Part shown: piece after piece, positions 29,572 to 37,638 of the stretch | Numbering within the stretch: the first letter of the stretch is position 1 | How the letters are laid out: each line of letters starts with the position of its first letter | Assembly: GCF_004137685.1 (NCBI RefSeq) | Contig: NZ_QYBB01000011.1 | Coordinates: 62,001 to 126,000, forward strand | DNA from: Lichenibacterium minor | Lineage (GTDB): Bacteria; Pseudomonadota; Alphaproteobacteria; Rhizobiales; Beijerinckiaceae | Length of the DNA stretch: 64,000 nucleotides | Direction: 5' to 3' | Notes under the pieces: model-generated | Told to the model about the DNA's origin: nothing | The model's database searches: none | Seen by the model: only the letters and a program-made list of their open reading frames with translations | Position numbers and translations under genes: made by a program

Positions 29572-30438
29572 TCATGATCGGCGCCCGCGGAATGACGGGT
29601 GCCAGAAGGTCGCGCGCCGCTCGACGAGGGCCACGAGCCCGTAGAGCAGCGTTCCCGACAGCGCCGCGACCGTGATCGTGGCCCACACGGTGTCGATGTT
29701 CATGCGGCCGACCTCCGCGTTGATGCGGAAGCCCATGCCGACGATCGGCGTGCCGAAGAACTCGGCCACGACCGCGCCGATCAGCGCCAGCGTGGTGCAC
29801 AGCTTCAAGCCGTTGAACACGAAGGGCAGCGCGGCCGGCAGCCGCATCTTGCGCAGGGCCATGCCGTAAGGCGCCGCCCAGGTGCTCATCAGGTCGCGGT
29901 CGAGCGCGGTGGTGGCGCGCAGGCCCGCATCGCAGTTCACCAGCATGGGGAAGAACGTCATGGCGGCCACGACGGCGGCCTTGGACGGCCAGTCGAAGCC
30001 GAACCACATGACCATGATGGGGGCCACGCCGACGACGGGCAGCGCGGACGCGAAGGTGCCGAGCGGCAGGAGCCCGCGCTGCAGGAACGGAACGCGGTCG
30101 ATCGCGAGCGCCACGAGGGCGCCGCCGCCGCATCCGGCGATGTAGCCCGCGGCGAGTCCCTTCATGGTCTGGGCGAAGTCGGCGGCCAGCAGGCCGGGCG
30201 ATGCGGCGATGCGGGCCGCGATGGCGCTGGGCGGCGGAAGGATCACGGCGGGCACGCCGAGCCCGCGCACGATCGCTTCCCACCAGAACAGGAGGGTCGC
30301 GCCGAAGATCGCCGGGACGGCGACCGCGGCCGCGCGGCCTGCCCAGCCGCGGCGCGGGCCGCGCCGCACGATGAACTCGACCAGCGCCCAGGCGCCGAGC
30401 CACAGGGCCGCGCAGCCGCACCATTGCGGCGCCGTCAT
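29572..30438 (-). CDS. ABC transporter permease (SsuC/ThiX-like), second of pair
   Basis: 288 residues, with about seven hydrophobic segments. The coupling region around AAPYGMALRKMRLPAALPFVFNGLKL is the EAA-type loop that docks on the ATPase. Members of this BPD_transp_1 family transport sulphonates, thiamine precursors and nucleobase-like compounds. The start ATG overlaps the stop of the first permease by four bases (ATGA). The gene is followed after 14 bases by the binding protein. Confidence 0.9.
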   Translation of the reverse strand: MTAPQWCGCAALWLGAWALVEFIVRRGPRRGWAGRAAAVAVPAIFGATLLFWWEAIVRGLGVPAVILPPPSAIAARIAASPGLLAADFAQTMKGLAAGYIAGCGGGALVALAIDRVPFLQRGLLPLGTFASALPVVGVAPIMVMWFGFDWPSKAAVVAAMTFFPMLVNCDAGLRATTALDRDLMSTWAAPYGMALRKMRLPAALPFVFNGLKLCTTLALIGAVVAEFFGTPIVGMGFRINAEVGRMNIDTVWATITVAALSGTLLYGLVALVERRATFWHPSFRGRRS

Positions 30439-31376
30439 CGCCCCGCCCCCATGCGGCGCAGCACGGCCGCCTCGACCGCCGCCACGAGCCCGACCAGCGC
30501 GGCGCCGCAGGCGGAGGCGACGACCAGCGCGGCCCAGATCTGCACGGTCTGCCCATAATAGGAGCCGGCGAGGAGCCGCGCGCCGAGGCCGCCGTCCTCG
30601 CTCTTCGTCACCTCCGCCACCACGGTGCCGACGAGGCTCGCCGCGACGCCGACCTTCAGGCTCGCGAACAGGAACGGCAGGCTGGCCGGCAGCCGCAGGA
30701 CGCGCAGGGCCTGCCAGCGCGAAGCCGAATAGGTCCGCAGCAGGTCGACGTGCGACGGCTCGGGCGAGCGCAGGCCCTTGGCCATGCCGACCGCGACGGG
30801 GAAGAAGGACAGGTAGGCGGCGATGGCCGCCTTCGGCAACAGCCCGGTGACGGACACCTGGGCGAGGATCACCACGATCATCGGCGCCAGCGCCACGATC
30901 GGCACCGCCTGGCTGGCGACGATCCACGGCATCAGGCCGCGGTCGAGGCTCGGCACATGCACGACCAGAAGGCTCAGCGCGAAGCCGACCGCGGCGCCGA
31001 GCAGGAAGCCCAGCGCCGTCGCCTGCAGCGTGACGGCGGCGTGAAACGCCAGCGAACGCTTCGACGTCGGGGACACGTCGAGGACCGAATGCGCGATCTC
31101 GGCGGCGACCTGGTGCGGTGCCGGCAGGCGGGGGTGGCCCTGCGCCCAGGTGCCGGCCACGAAGGCCCGCCACCCGGCATCCGCCGTGCCGGCCCGTTCG
31201 AAGGCTTGCCGCTGCCCGTCGGCGTTCATCGCCACCGCCGCCGCGTACCAGGCGGCGACCAGCACCAGCACCACCGTCAGCACCGGGGCGGCGCGGCCGG
31301 CGAGCGCGCGCAGGCCGGCGCCGAGGCGGCCCCGGGGCGCGGGGCGGCGGAGCGGGAGCGCGGCGTCAGTCGACAT
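30435..31376 (-). CDS. ABC transporter permease (SsuC/ThiX-like), first of pair
   Basis: 313 residues. An N-terminal membrane helix is followed by an extracytoplasmic stretch (about 55-100) and a BPD_transp_1 core with the EAA-type loop TYSASRWQALRVLRLPASLPFLFASLKVG. Similar to the second permease, with which it should form a heterodimer. Its first 11 bases overlap the end of the ATPase gene and its stop overlaps the next permease, so this section is fully translationally coupled. Confidence 0.9.
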   Translation of the reverse strand: MSTDAALPLRRPAPRGRLGAGLRALAGRAAPVLTVVLVLVAAWYAAAVAMNADGQRQAFERAGTADAGWRAFVAGTWAQGHPRLPAPHQVAAEIAHSVLDVSPTSKRSLAFHAAVTLQATALGFLLGAAVGFALSLLVVHVPSLDRGLMPWIVASQAVPIVALAPMIVVILAQVSVTGLLPKAAIAAYLSFFPVAVGMAKGLRSPEPSHVDLLRTYSASRWQALRVLRLPASLPFLFASLKVGVAASLVGTVVAEVTKSEDGGLGARLLAGSYYGQTVQIWAALVVASACGAALVGLVAAVEAAVLRRMGAGR

Positions 31377-32187
31377 AGGCGTGCCCGGCGCGCAGCCCTT
31401 CGCGGACGCGGTGGGCGACGCCGAGGAACGCGGGCGTTTCGCGGATATCGAGCGTGCGGTCCGGCGGGAAGCCGCACTCGACGACGTCGTGGATGCGGCC
31501 GGGCCGGGGCGACATGACGACGATGCGGGTCGACAGGAACACCGCTTCGGGGATCGAATGCGTGACGAACACCACCGTCTTGCCGGTGCGGTGCCACAGG
31601 CGCAGGAGCTGGGCGTTCAGCTTGTCCCGCACGATCTCGTCGAGCGCGCCGAAGGGCTCGTCCATCAGGAGGAGGTCGGGGTCGAACGACAGGGCGCGGG
31701 CGATGGAGGCGCGCTGCTGCATGCCGCCCGACAATTGCCACGGGAACTTGCCCCCGAACCCGCCGAGGTCCACGAGGTCGAGCCCGGCCGCGACGCGCCG
31801 CCGCCGCTCCTCCTTCGGGAAACCCATGATCTCCAGCGGCAGCGCGACGTTGCGGGCCACGCTGCGCCACGGGTACAGGGCGGGCGCCTGGAACACGTAG
31901 CCATAGGAGCGCTTCAGCCGCGCTTCGCGCGGGCCCATGCCCTTCACCGCGATCGAGCCGGACGTCGCGGATTCCAGGTCGGCGATGACGCGCAGCAGGG
32001 TGGTCTTGCCGCAGCCCGAAGGGCCGATCAGCGACACGAACTCGCCGGGGCGGATCGCGAGGTCGACGTGGGACAGGGCGTGGACCGGCCCGTCCCCCGT
32101 GTCGAAGACGAGCGACAGGTCGCGGGCCTCGACGGCGAACGGCGACGCCGGCGCCCCGGCGGGATGCGGGACCGCGGCGGCGCTCAT
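31366..32187 (-). CDS. ABC transporter ATP-binding protein (SsuB/ThiZ-like)
   Basis: 273 residues. Walker A GPSGCGKTT, Q-loop YVFQAPALYPWRSV, signature LSGGMQQRASIARA, Walker B LLLMDEPFGALD and switch His in VFVTHSIPEA are all present, as in the nitrate/sulphonate/taurine subfamily. The ATG overlaps the hydA stop by four bases (ATGA), tying the transporter to the dihydropyrimidinase. The 15 or so residues before the ABC domain are Ala/Pro-rich. Confidence 0.94.
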   Translation of the reverse strand: MSAAAVPHPAGAPASPFAVEARDLSLVFDTGDGPVHALSHVDLAIRPGEFVSLIGPSGCGKTTLLRVIADLESATSGSIAVKGMGPREARLKRSYGYVFQAPALYPWRSVARNVALPLEIMGFPKEERRRRVAAGLDLVDLGGFGGKFPWQLSGGMQQRASIARALSFDPDLLLMDEPFGALDEIVRDKLNAQLLRLWHRTGKTVVFVTHSIPEAVFLSTRIVVMSPRPGRIHDVVECGFPPDRTLDIRETPAFLGVAHRVREGLRAGHAYVD

Positions 32188-33614
32188 GGGCGAACGACGG
32201 CCCGCGGCGCCGCGAGGTCGCTCAGGCGGCGCGCCGCCCGCGCTTCGGGCGTGAAGGGCGCGCGGGCGACGAAGCGGCCCCGCCCCCCTTCGGCCTGGAC
32301 GCGCCCGTCGCGGACCACGACCTCGCCGCGCGACAGCACGGTGCGGGGCAGCCCCGTGCAGTGCAGGCCTTCGAAGACGTTGTAGTCGATGGCGGACACC
32401 TGCGTGGCGGCCGAAACGGTCTTCTGCGCCGCCGGGTCCCACACGACGACGTCGGCGTCCGCGCCGACCTCGAGCGAGCCCTTGCGCGGGTACAGGTTGA
32501 GGATGCGGGCGATGTTGGTGGAGGTGACGGCGACGAACTCCTCCGGCGTCAGACGCCCTTCGCCGACCCCGCGGGTCCACAGCACGGGCATGCGGTCCTC
32601 GAGGCCGCCGGTGCCGTTGGGGATCTTGGTGAAGTCCGAGCGGCCGAAGCGCTTCTGCTCGGTCGTGAAGGCGCAATGGTCGGTCGCCACGACCTGGAGC
32701 GAACCGGCACGCAGCCCGTTCCACAGGTCGTCCTGGTTGCGCTTGTCGCGGAAGGGCGGCGACATCACGCGGCGCGCGGCGTGGTCCCAATCGGGGTTGA
32801 GGTATTCCCCCTCGTCCAGCACCAGGTGCTGAATGAGCGGCTCGCCGTAGACACGCTGGCCGTTCGCCCGCGCCCGGCGGATCGCCTCGTGCGCTTCGAT
32901 CGACGAGGTGTGGACGACGTAGAGCGGCACGCCGGCCTGGTCGGCCAGCATGATGGCGCGGTTGGCGGCCTCGCCCTCGACGCGCGGGGGCCGCGAATAG
33001 CCGTGGCCTTCGGGGCCGGTGATGCCCTGGGCCAGGAGCTCCGCCTGCAGCGCCGCCACGACGTCGCCGTTCTCGGCGTGGACCAGCGGCATGGCGCCGA
33101 GCTCGGCGCAGCGGCGGAACGAGGCGAACATCTCCTCGTCGTTCACCATCAGGGCCCCCTTGTAGGCCATGAAGTGCTTGAACGTGGTGACGCCCCGGGC
33201 GACGACCTCCGCCATCTCGTCGCGGATCGCGGCGGACCAGCCGACGATGCACATGTGGTAGCTGTAGTCCGTGGCGGCGGTGGCGGAGCGCCGGTCCCAG
33301 TCGGCCCAGGCATCCATCAGCTTCTGCCCGTGCGACGGGATGCAGAAGTCGACCACCATGGTGGTGCCGCCCGCCAGCGCGGCGCGGGTGCCCGACGCGT
33401 AGTCGTCGGCCGTGGTGGTGCCCATGAAGGGCATCTCGAGGTGGGTGTGGGGGTCGATGCCGCCCGGCATCACGAGGCAACCCTCGGCGTCGACCGTGTC
33501 GTCGCCGCGCAGCCCCGGGCCCACGGCCGCGACCCGCCCGCCCTCGACCAGCACGTCGGCGGGGAAGCTCCGCGCCGCCGTCACCACCGTGCCGCCCCTT
33601 ATCACCGTCGACAT
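32184..33614 (-). CDS. hydA: Dihydropyrimidinase / hydantoinase
   Basis: 476 residues, amidohydrolase superfamily. It opens the ring of 5,6-dihydrouracil or dihydrothymine to the N-carbamoyl-beta-amino acid. The binuclear metal site is complete: H56 and H58 (DPHTHLEMP), carbamylated K152 (MAYKGAL), H179 (VHAENGD), H235 (VVHTSS) and D312 (ATDHC). The final NVFEGLHCTGLPRTVLSRGEVV block is typical of dihydropyrimidinases. GGGAG seven bases before the ATG supports the start. It lies 77 bases behind the amidohydrolase gene and is coupled to the transporter ATPase. Confidence 0.95.
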   Translation of the reverse strand: MSTVIRGGTVVTAARSFPADVLVEGGRVAAVGPGLRGDDTVDAEGCLVMPGGIDPHTHLEMPFMGTTTADDYASGTRAALAGGTTMVVDFCIPSHGQKLMDAWADWDRRSATAATDYSYHMCIVGWSAAIRDEMAEVVARGVTTFKHFMAYKGALMVNDEEMFASFRRCAELGAMPLVHAENGDVVAALQAELLAQGITGPEGHGYSRPPRVEGEAANRAIMLADQAGVPLYVVHTSSIEAHEAIRRARANGQRVYGEPLIQHLVLDEGEYLNPDWDHAARRVMSPPFRDKRNQDDLWNGLRAGSLQVVATDHCAFTTEQKRFGRSDFTKIPNGTGGLEDRMPVLWTRGVGEGRLTPEEFVAVTSTNIARILNLYPRKGSLEVGADADVVVWDPAAQKTVSAATQVSAIDYNVFEGLHCTGLPRTVLSRGEVVVRDGRVQAEGGRGRFVARAPFTPEARAARRLSDLAAPRAVVRP

Positions 33615-33691
33615 CGCCCGCTCCCACCCTGATCGCCCGACGACGGGCACGCCGCAGTTTCCCTGCCCCGACAGGGGCGACGTCGCGGGCG

Positions 33692-34939
33692 TCAGCCCAC
33701 GACTTCCGCCGTTTCCAGCACGGCGTGGAGCAGAACCTGGGTGCCGGCGCTCGCCCATTGTGGCGAGATTTCCTCGGATTCGTTGTGGCTCACGCCGCCC
33801 ACGCAGGGTGTGAAGATCATCGCCGTGGGGGCCACGCGGGCGATGTAGCAAGCGTCGTGCCCGGCGCCCGACACCATGTCGCGGTGGCTGAAGCCGCCCC
33901 GCTCCGCCGCGCGCCGCACCGCCCCGACGCAGGCCTCGTCGAAGGGCACGGGAGGATAGTTGAACACCTGCTTGACGTCGGCTTCGAGTTTCGCGGCCTC
34001 GCAGATCGCCGCGATGCCGGCGTGCAAGGCCGCGTCCATGGCGACCAGCACGGCCTCGTCCGGATGCCGGAACTCGCAGGTGAGGAACACCTCGCCCGGG
34101 ATGACGTTGCGCGATCCCGGATAGGGGGTGAGCATGCCGGTGGTCGCCACCGCCAGCGGCGGATGGTCGAGCCCGATGCGGTTGACGAGTTCGACCACGC
34201 GCGCGGCGCCCACCAGCGCGTCGCGGCGGCGCGGCATGGGCGTCGACCCGGCGTGGCTTTCGAACCCCTTGAGCGTCACCTCGTACCAGCGCTGCCCCTG
34301 GCCGTGGGTGACGACGCCGATGTCGATGCCCTCGTCCTCGAGGATGGGCCCCTGCTCGATGTGCAGCTCGAACATCGCGCGGATGTCGCGCCCACCGCAG
34401 GGCGCGTCGCCCTTGTAGCCGATGCGGGCGAGTTCGTCGCCGAGGCGGACGCCGTCGCGATCCTCGATCGCATAGGCTTCGTCCAGCGTGTAGGCGCCGG
34501 CGAACACGCCCGACGCCACCATGGCGGGGGCGAAGCGGGAGCCCTCCTCGTTGGTCCAGTTGGCGACCTCGATCGGGTGCCGCGTCCGCACGTTCAGGTC
34601 GTTCAAGGAGCGCAGCACTTCCAGGCCGGCCAGCACGCCGAGCACGCCGTCGTACTTGCCCCCGGTCGGCTGGGTGTCGAGGTGGCTGCCCATCATCACC
34701 GGCGGCAGGCCGCGCTCCGTGCCTTCCCGGCGCGCGAACATGTTGCCCATGGCGTCCACCGTCAGCGCCAGGCCGGCGGACGCGCACCAGCGGGCGAACA
34801 GGTCGCGGCCCTGCCGGTCGACGTCGGTGAGGGTGAGACGGTTGCAGCCGCCCTTCGCCGTGCCGCCGATCCGGCCCATCTCCATCAGGCTGTCCCACAG
34901 GCGCGCGCCATCGATGCGGAGGTTGGACAGATCTGGCAT
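33692..34939 (-). CDS. Zn-dependent amidohydrolase, beta-ureidopropionase / N-carbamoyl amino acid hydrolase type
   Basis: 415 residues, M20 peptidase-like family (HyuC/AllC/PydC). It would hydrolyse N-carbamoyl-beta-alanine to beta-alanine, CO2 and ammonia. Metal ligands are seen in GSHLDTQPTGGKYDGVLG, NEEGSRF, MFELHIEQGP and the C-terminal GGVSHNESEEI. The start is placed at ATG 34939 (MPDLSNLRIDGARLW), the conserved N terminus in related sequences; a GTG 11 codons upstream is possible. First gene of the hydrolase-transporter operon, divergent from the TetR regulator. Confidence 0.92.
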   Translation of the reverse strand: MPDLSNLRIDGARLWDSLMEMGRIGGTAKGGCNRLTLTDVDRQGRDLFARWCASAGLALTVDAMGNMFARREGTERGLPPVMMGSHLDTQPTGGKYDGVLGVLAGLEVLRSLNDLNVRTRHPIEVANWTNEEGSRFAPAMVASGVFAGAYTLDEAYAIEDRDGVRLGDELARIGYKGDAPCGGRDIRAMFELHIEQGPILEDEGIDIGVVTHGQGQRWYEVTLKGFESHAGSTPMPRRRDALVGAARVVELVNRIGLDHPPLAVATTGMLTPYPGSRNVIPGEVFLTCEFRHPDEAVLVAMDAALHAGIAAICEAAKLEADVKQVFNYPPVPFDEACVGAVRRAAERGGFSHRDMVSGAGHDACYIARVAPTAMIFTPCVGGVSHNESEEISPQWASAGTQVLLHAVLETAEVVG

Positions 34940-35001
34940 GAAGGGGCTCGCGACGGTTCGCGCCATCGACACGCGGCGCTTCGACGCGAGTGAACGTCAG
35001 T

Positions 35002-35017
35002 TTTTCCGATCGGTCAA
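35002..35017. promoter_or_regulatory. RutR-like operator in the hydrolase/TetR intergenic region
   Basis: A 16-base site with perfect palindromic centre CCGATCGG and right half CGGTCAA. It agrees with the known RutR consensus TTGACCA-NN-TGGTCAA at 10 of 14 defined positions. It lies eight bases before the TetR start and about 63 bases before the divergent amidohydrolase gene. A better copy occurs at 40358-40373. Confidence 0.55.
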
Positions 35018-35024
35018 ACGCCCC

Positions 35025-35666
35025 ATGTCGTCACGGAACGCCAGCCCGGAGCGCCGGCCCGCGGCCCGCGCGGAGGTCGAAGACGCCATCCTGCGCGCCG
35101 CCGAGGCCGAGTTCGCCGAGAAGGGCTACGACGGCGCCACCACGGCCGCCATCGCGGCGCGGGCCGGCCTGCCCAAGGCCAACCTGCACTATTACGTCGC
35201 CACCAAGGAGGCGCTGTACCGGCGCGTCATCGGCGGCGTGCTCGACGCGTGGCTGGCCGAAGCGCGCAGCTTCGACGAGAACGGCCCGGCGGCGGAAGCG
35301 CTGACGCGCTACATCGAGGGCAAGATGGACCTGGCGCGCGCCCGGCCGCTCGGTTCGCGCATCTTCGCCCGCGAGGTGATGAGCGGCGCCCCCGCGGTGC
35401 GCGACTTCCTCGAGACCACCCTGGCGGAATGGGTGAAGGCGCGCGGCGCCGTCGTGGAAGGCTGGATCGCTTCCGGGCAGGTCCGGCCGCTCGACCCCAA
35501 GGTGCTGTTCTTCACCATCTGGGCCGTCACACAGCACTACGCCGACTTCGGCGCGCAGATCGCGGCGCTGAACGGCGGCGCGCCGCTCGACGACGACGCC
35601 TTCGCGGCGGCGAAGCGGCAGGTCGTCGAGACGATCCTGCGCGGCATCGGCCCCGACCGCGCGTGA
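35025..35666 (+). CDS. TetR family regulator, RutR-like
   Basis: 213 residues. The N-terminal helix-turn-helix DNA-binding domain (about 20-70: ILRAAEAEFAEKGYDGATTAAIAARAGLPKANLHYY) is followed by a ligand-binding domain of the RutR/YcdC type (FAREVMSGAPAVRDFLETTLAEWV, VLFFTIWAVTQHYADF). E. coli RutR binds uracil and thymine and controls pyrimidine use. The position, divergent from the hydrolase operon and with matching palindromes before both catabolic operons, makes it the likely pyrimidine-responsive regulator. No clear ribosome-binding site precedes the ATG. Confidence 0.88.
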   Translation: MSSRNASPERRPAARAEVEDAILRAAEAEFAEKGYDGATTAAIAARAGLPKANLHYYVATKEALYRRVIGGVLDAWLAEARSFDENGPAAEALTRYIEGKMDLARARPLGSRIFAREVMSGAPAVRDFLETTLAEWVKARGAVVEGWIASGQVRPLDPKVLFFTIWAVTQHYADFGAQIAALNGGAPLDDDAFAAAKRQVVETILRGIGPDRA

Positions 35667-35745
35667 CGGCACCCCGAATCTCGCCTAGCCTGGGCAGAGC
35701 CGTCCCCGGGCTTCGGTCGCCGGAGCCGCGTGCGAGGAGATCACC

Positions 35746-35955
35746 ATGCGATTGAGTGCGCGCAATCAGTTGAAGGGCCGGATCGTCGAGGTCACGAAGG
35801 GCCAGACGACCGCCCACGTCCGCATCGACATCGGCGGCGGCGTGATCGTCACGGCTTCGGTGACCAACGAGGCGGTCGACGAGCTCGGCCTCAGGGTCGG
35901 CGAAGCGGCCCACGCCGTCATCAAGGCGTCGGACGTCATGGTGGCCGTGGACTGA
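35746..35955 (+). CDS. TOBE-domain (molbindin-like) protein
   Basis: 69 residues, essentially one TOBE/Mop domain: MRLSARNQLKGRIVEVTKGQ, AHVRIDIGGGVIVTASVT and GLRVGEAAHAVIKASDVMVAVD. Such small proteins bind molybdate or tungstate oxyanions as oligomers. GGAGAT precedes the ATG. One base separates its stop from the next gene. A molybdate role is from family knowledge; no molybdenum transporter or enzyme is encoded in this window. Confidence 0.9.
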   Translation: MRLSARNQLKGRIVEVTKGQTTAHVRIDIGGGVIVTASVTNEAVDELGLRVGEAAHAVIKASDVMVAVD

Positions 35956-35956
35956 G

Positions 35957-36484
35957 ATGCGCCTCGGCACCCCTTCCCTCTTCGCCGTCCTGGCCGTCGC
36001 CGCCCCGCTCGCCGCGTCCTCGCCCGGGACCGCCCTGGCGCAGGACGCGAGCGGCTGCGCCAAGTTCCGATGGCCGGTCGACCGCGAGCGCTCCGCCTTC
36101 GGCACGCCCGGCCTGCGCACGGTCGAGGCGGGCAAGCCCCTGCCCGGCATCATGGACCCCGCGATCGTGGCGCTGCAGCCGGTGGCCGACGTGAAGTTCG
36201 AGCGGCCGCCGAGCCGCAAGCCCAAGGACGGCACCTTCGGGGCCGTGGTGAAGACGCCGCCGCTCGCGGTGGGCGGCATCTACCAGATCACGACGTCCGA
36301 CGACGTCTGGATCGACGTCGTCCAGGACGGGCGCGAGCTCAAGCCCAAGGCCGTCACGGGCGAACGGGACTGCCCGAACGTGCGCAAGAGCGTGCGCTTC
36401 GACTTCGCGGCCGGGCAGGCGACCGTCGAGATCAGCGGTTCGGCGGCGAACAGCGTCAAAGTGGACTTCCTGCCGCCGCCGTGA
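35957..36484 (+). CDS. Secreted protein of unknown function, 175 residues
   Basis: An N-terminal signal peptide ends near ALA-Q (residue 28). The mature part has a likely beta-sandwich pattern: YQITTSDDVWIDVVQDGREL, then a Cys-containing loop (GERDCPNVRKS) and paired strands FDFAAGQATVEISGSAANSVKVDFLP. Two mature cysteines, near residues 34 and 138, could form a disulphide. The domain resembles periplasmic or extracellular proteins with a ligand-binding beta fold, but I cannot name the family. It follows the TOBE gene with a one-base gap. Confidence 0.75.
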   Translation: MRLGTPSLFAVLAVAAPLAASSPGTALAQDASGCAKFRWPVDRERSAFGTPGLRTVEAGKPLPGIMDPAIVALQPVADVKFERPPSRKPKDGTFGAVVKTPPLAVGGIYQITTSDDVWIDVVQDGRELKPKAVTGERDCPNVRKSVRFDFAAGQATVEISGSAANSVKVDFLPPP

Positions 36485-36540
36485 GGGCGGAACGCGCGAC
36501 GGCGCCCGACGTTCTCCCCGTCCCAGACGAGGAGGACCGC

Positions 36541-36717
36541 ATGAGCGACCACAAGCAGGGCCAAGCCGGCAGCGGAAACCACACGCCCCAGAAGGGCGAG
36601 CAGCCCCACGGCAAGGCCGACAAGCATGTCGACACCGGCGAACACGCCAAGAAGACCGCCAAGGTCCACCACGACACGGTGCCGGACGCCAAGGGCACGG
36701 CCAAATATCCGGATTGA
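36541..36717 (+). CDS. Small hydrophilic His/Lys/Gly-rich protein, 58 residues
   Basis: A strong GAGGAGG lies seven bases before the ATG. The product (MSDHKQGQAGSGNHTPQKGE at its start, ending TVPDAKGTAKYPD) has no hydrophobic core, and is rich in His, Lys, Gly and Asp, so it is probably disordered. Such short polar proteins are often stress-related in alphaproteobacteria; that is only analogy. It is 56 bases behind the secreted protein gene and may be co-transcribed. Confidence 0.65.
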   Translation: MSDHKQGQAGSGNHTPQKGEQPHGKADKHVDTGEHAKKTAKVHHDTVPDAKGTAKYPD

Positions 36718-36834
36718 CGTCGGCGATCGAAGGGCTGGGCCGCAGGGGAGCGCGGTTCGCCGCGCGTGCGGCGCGGCGCGGCGAACGCGGATTGGGCCGG
36801 CAGGAGCCGGGGCGCGGGCCAGGGGGAGCAGGAC

Positions 36835-37578
36835 ATGGCTGAACTCGTCGGCACGATCGCCTGGGTCACGGGCGCGGGCAGCGGCATCGGGGAAGCATCC
36901 GCCCTGGCGCTCGCCGGGGCGGGCGCGACGCTGGTGCTGACCGGACGCCGTGCCGAGCCCCTCGACGCCGTCGCGGCCAGGATCACGGCGGCCGGGGGGA
37001 CGGCCCTGGCGCTGCCGGGCGACCTGACGCGGCCCGAAACGGCGGGCGAGATCGTCGCCGAAACGGTGCGCCGCTTCGGGCGGCTCGATATCCTGGTGAA
37101 CAACGCCGGGCTGAACATCGCGGCGCGCGCGTGGCGCGACCTGACGCCGGGCAGCATCGACACGGTTCTGGGCGGCAACCTGTCCGCCGCCTTCTACTGC
37201 TCCGCCGCCGCGCTCCCGCCCATGCGGCGGCAGCGCGGCGGCGTGTTGATCCACACGGCATCCTGGGCGGGGAAATACATCTCGCCCGTGAGCGGGCCGG
37301 CCTACACGGCGGCCAAGCACGCCGTCGTGGCGATGAGCCAGAGCATCAACATGGAAGAATACCGGGACGGCATCCGCTCGACGGCGGTGCTGCCGGCCGA
37401 GGTCGCGACGCCGATCCTCGACCGGCGCCCGGTGCCGCCCAACGCCGACGAGCGCGCCGCCATGCTGCAACCCGAGGACCTCGGCGCCCTGGTGCTGTTC
37501 ATCGCCACCCGGCCGCCGGGCGTGTGCCTCAACGAGGTGACGATCAGCCCGACGATGAATCGCATGTACGGGACGTGA
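36835..37578 (+). CDS. Short-chain dehydrogenase/reductase
   Basis: 247 residues, classical SDR. TGAGSGIG (nucleotide binding), NNAG, the catalytic Ser in HTASWAGKY and YTAAK are present. The C terminus VCLNEVTISPTMNRMYGT resembles YdfG-like NADP-dependent 3-hydroxyacid dehydrogenases. Start ATG 36835 follows GGGGGAG. It lies between the two pyrimidine catabolic operons and is convergent with preA. A role in reducing malonic semialdehyde formed from beta-alanine is an attractive but unproven idea. Confidence 0.85.
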   Translation: MAELVGTIAWVTGAGSGIGEASALALAGAGATLVLTGRRAEPLDAVAARITAAGGTALALPGDLTRPETAGEIVAETVRRFGRLDILVNNAGLNIAARAWRDLTPGSIDTVLGGNLSAAFYCSAAALPPMRRQRGGVLIHTASWAGKYISPVSGPAYTAAKHAVVAMSQSINMEEYRDGIRSTAVLPAEVATPILDRRPVPPNADERAAMLQPEDLGALVLFIATRPPGVCLNEVTISPTMNRMYGT

Positions 37579-37587
37579 CCCCGGCCT

Positions 37588-37611
37588 CTTCCCCCGCCGT
37601 CGCGGGGGAAG
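37588..37611. repeat. GC-rich hairpin between convergent SDR and preA genes
   Basis: Perfect ten-base arms (37588-37597 and 37602-37611) enclose a CGTC loop. It is placed between two convergent stops, but there is no T run on either side. It may be a weak terminator or one copy of a dispersed intergenic palindrome. Confidence 0.7.
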
Positions 37612-37638
37612 GCGACATCCTGCCCGGTCCCGACCGGG

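Noticed and set aside
28559-30556. Apparent fusion of a 330-residue Arg/Ala-rich region to the substrate-binding protein
   Set aside because: The extra N-terminal part is the permease gene read in another frame; the binding protein has its own signal peptide at MKRMILG.
31366-34898. Long open frames upstream of the ABC ATPase (to 33627) and of hydA (to 34898)
   Set aside because: In each case the upstream part is the neighbouring gene read out of frame; family-conserved starts lie at 32187 and 33614.
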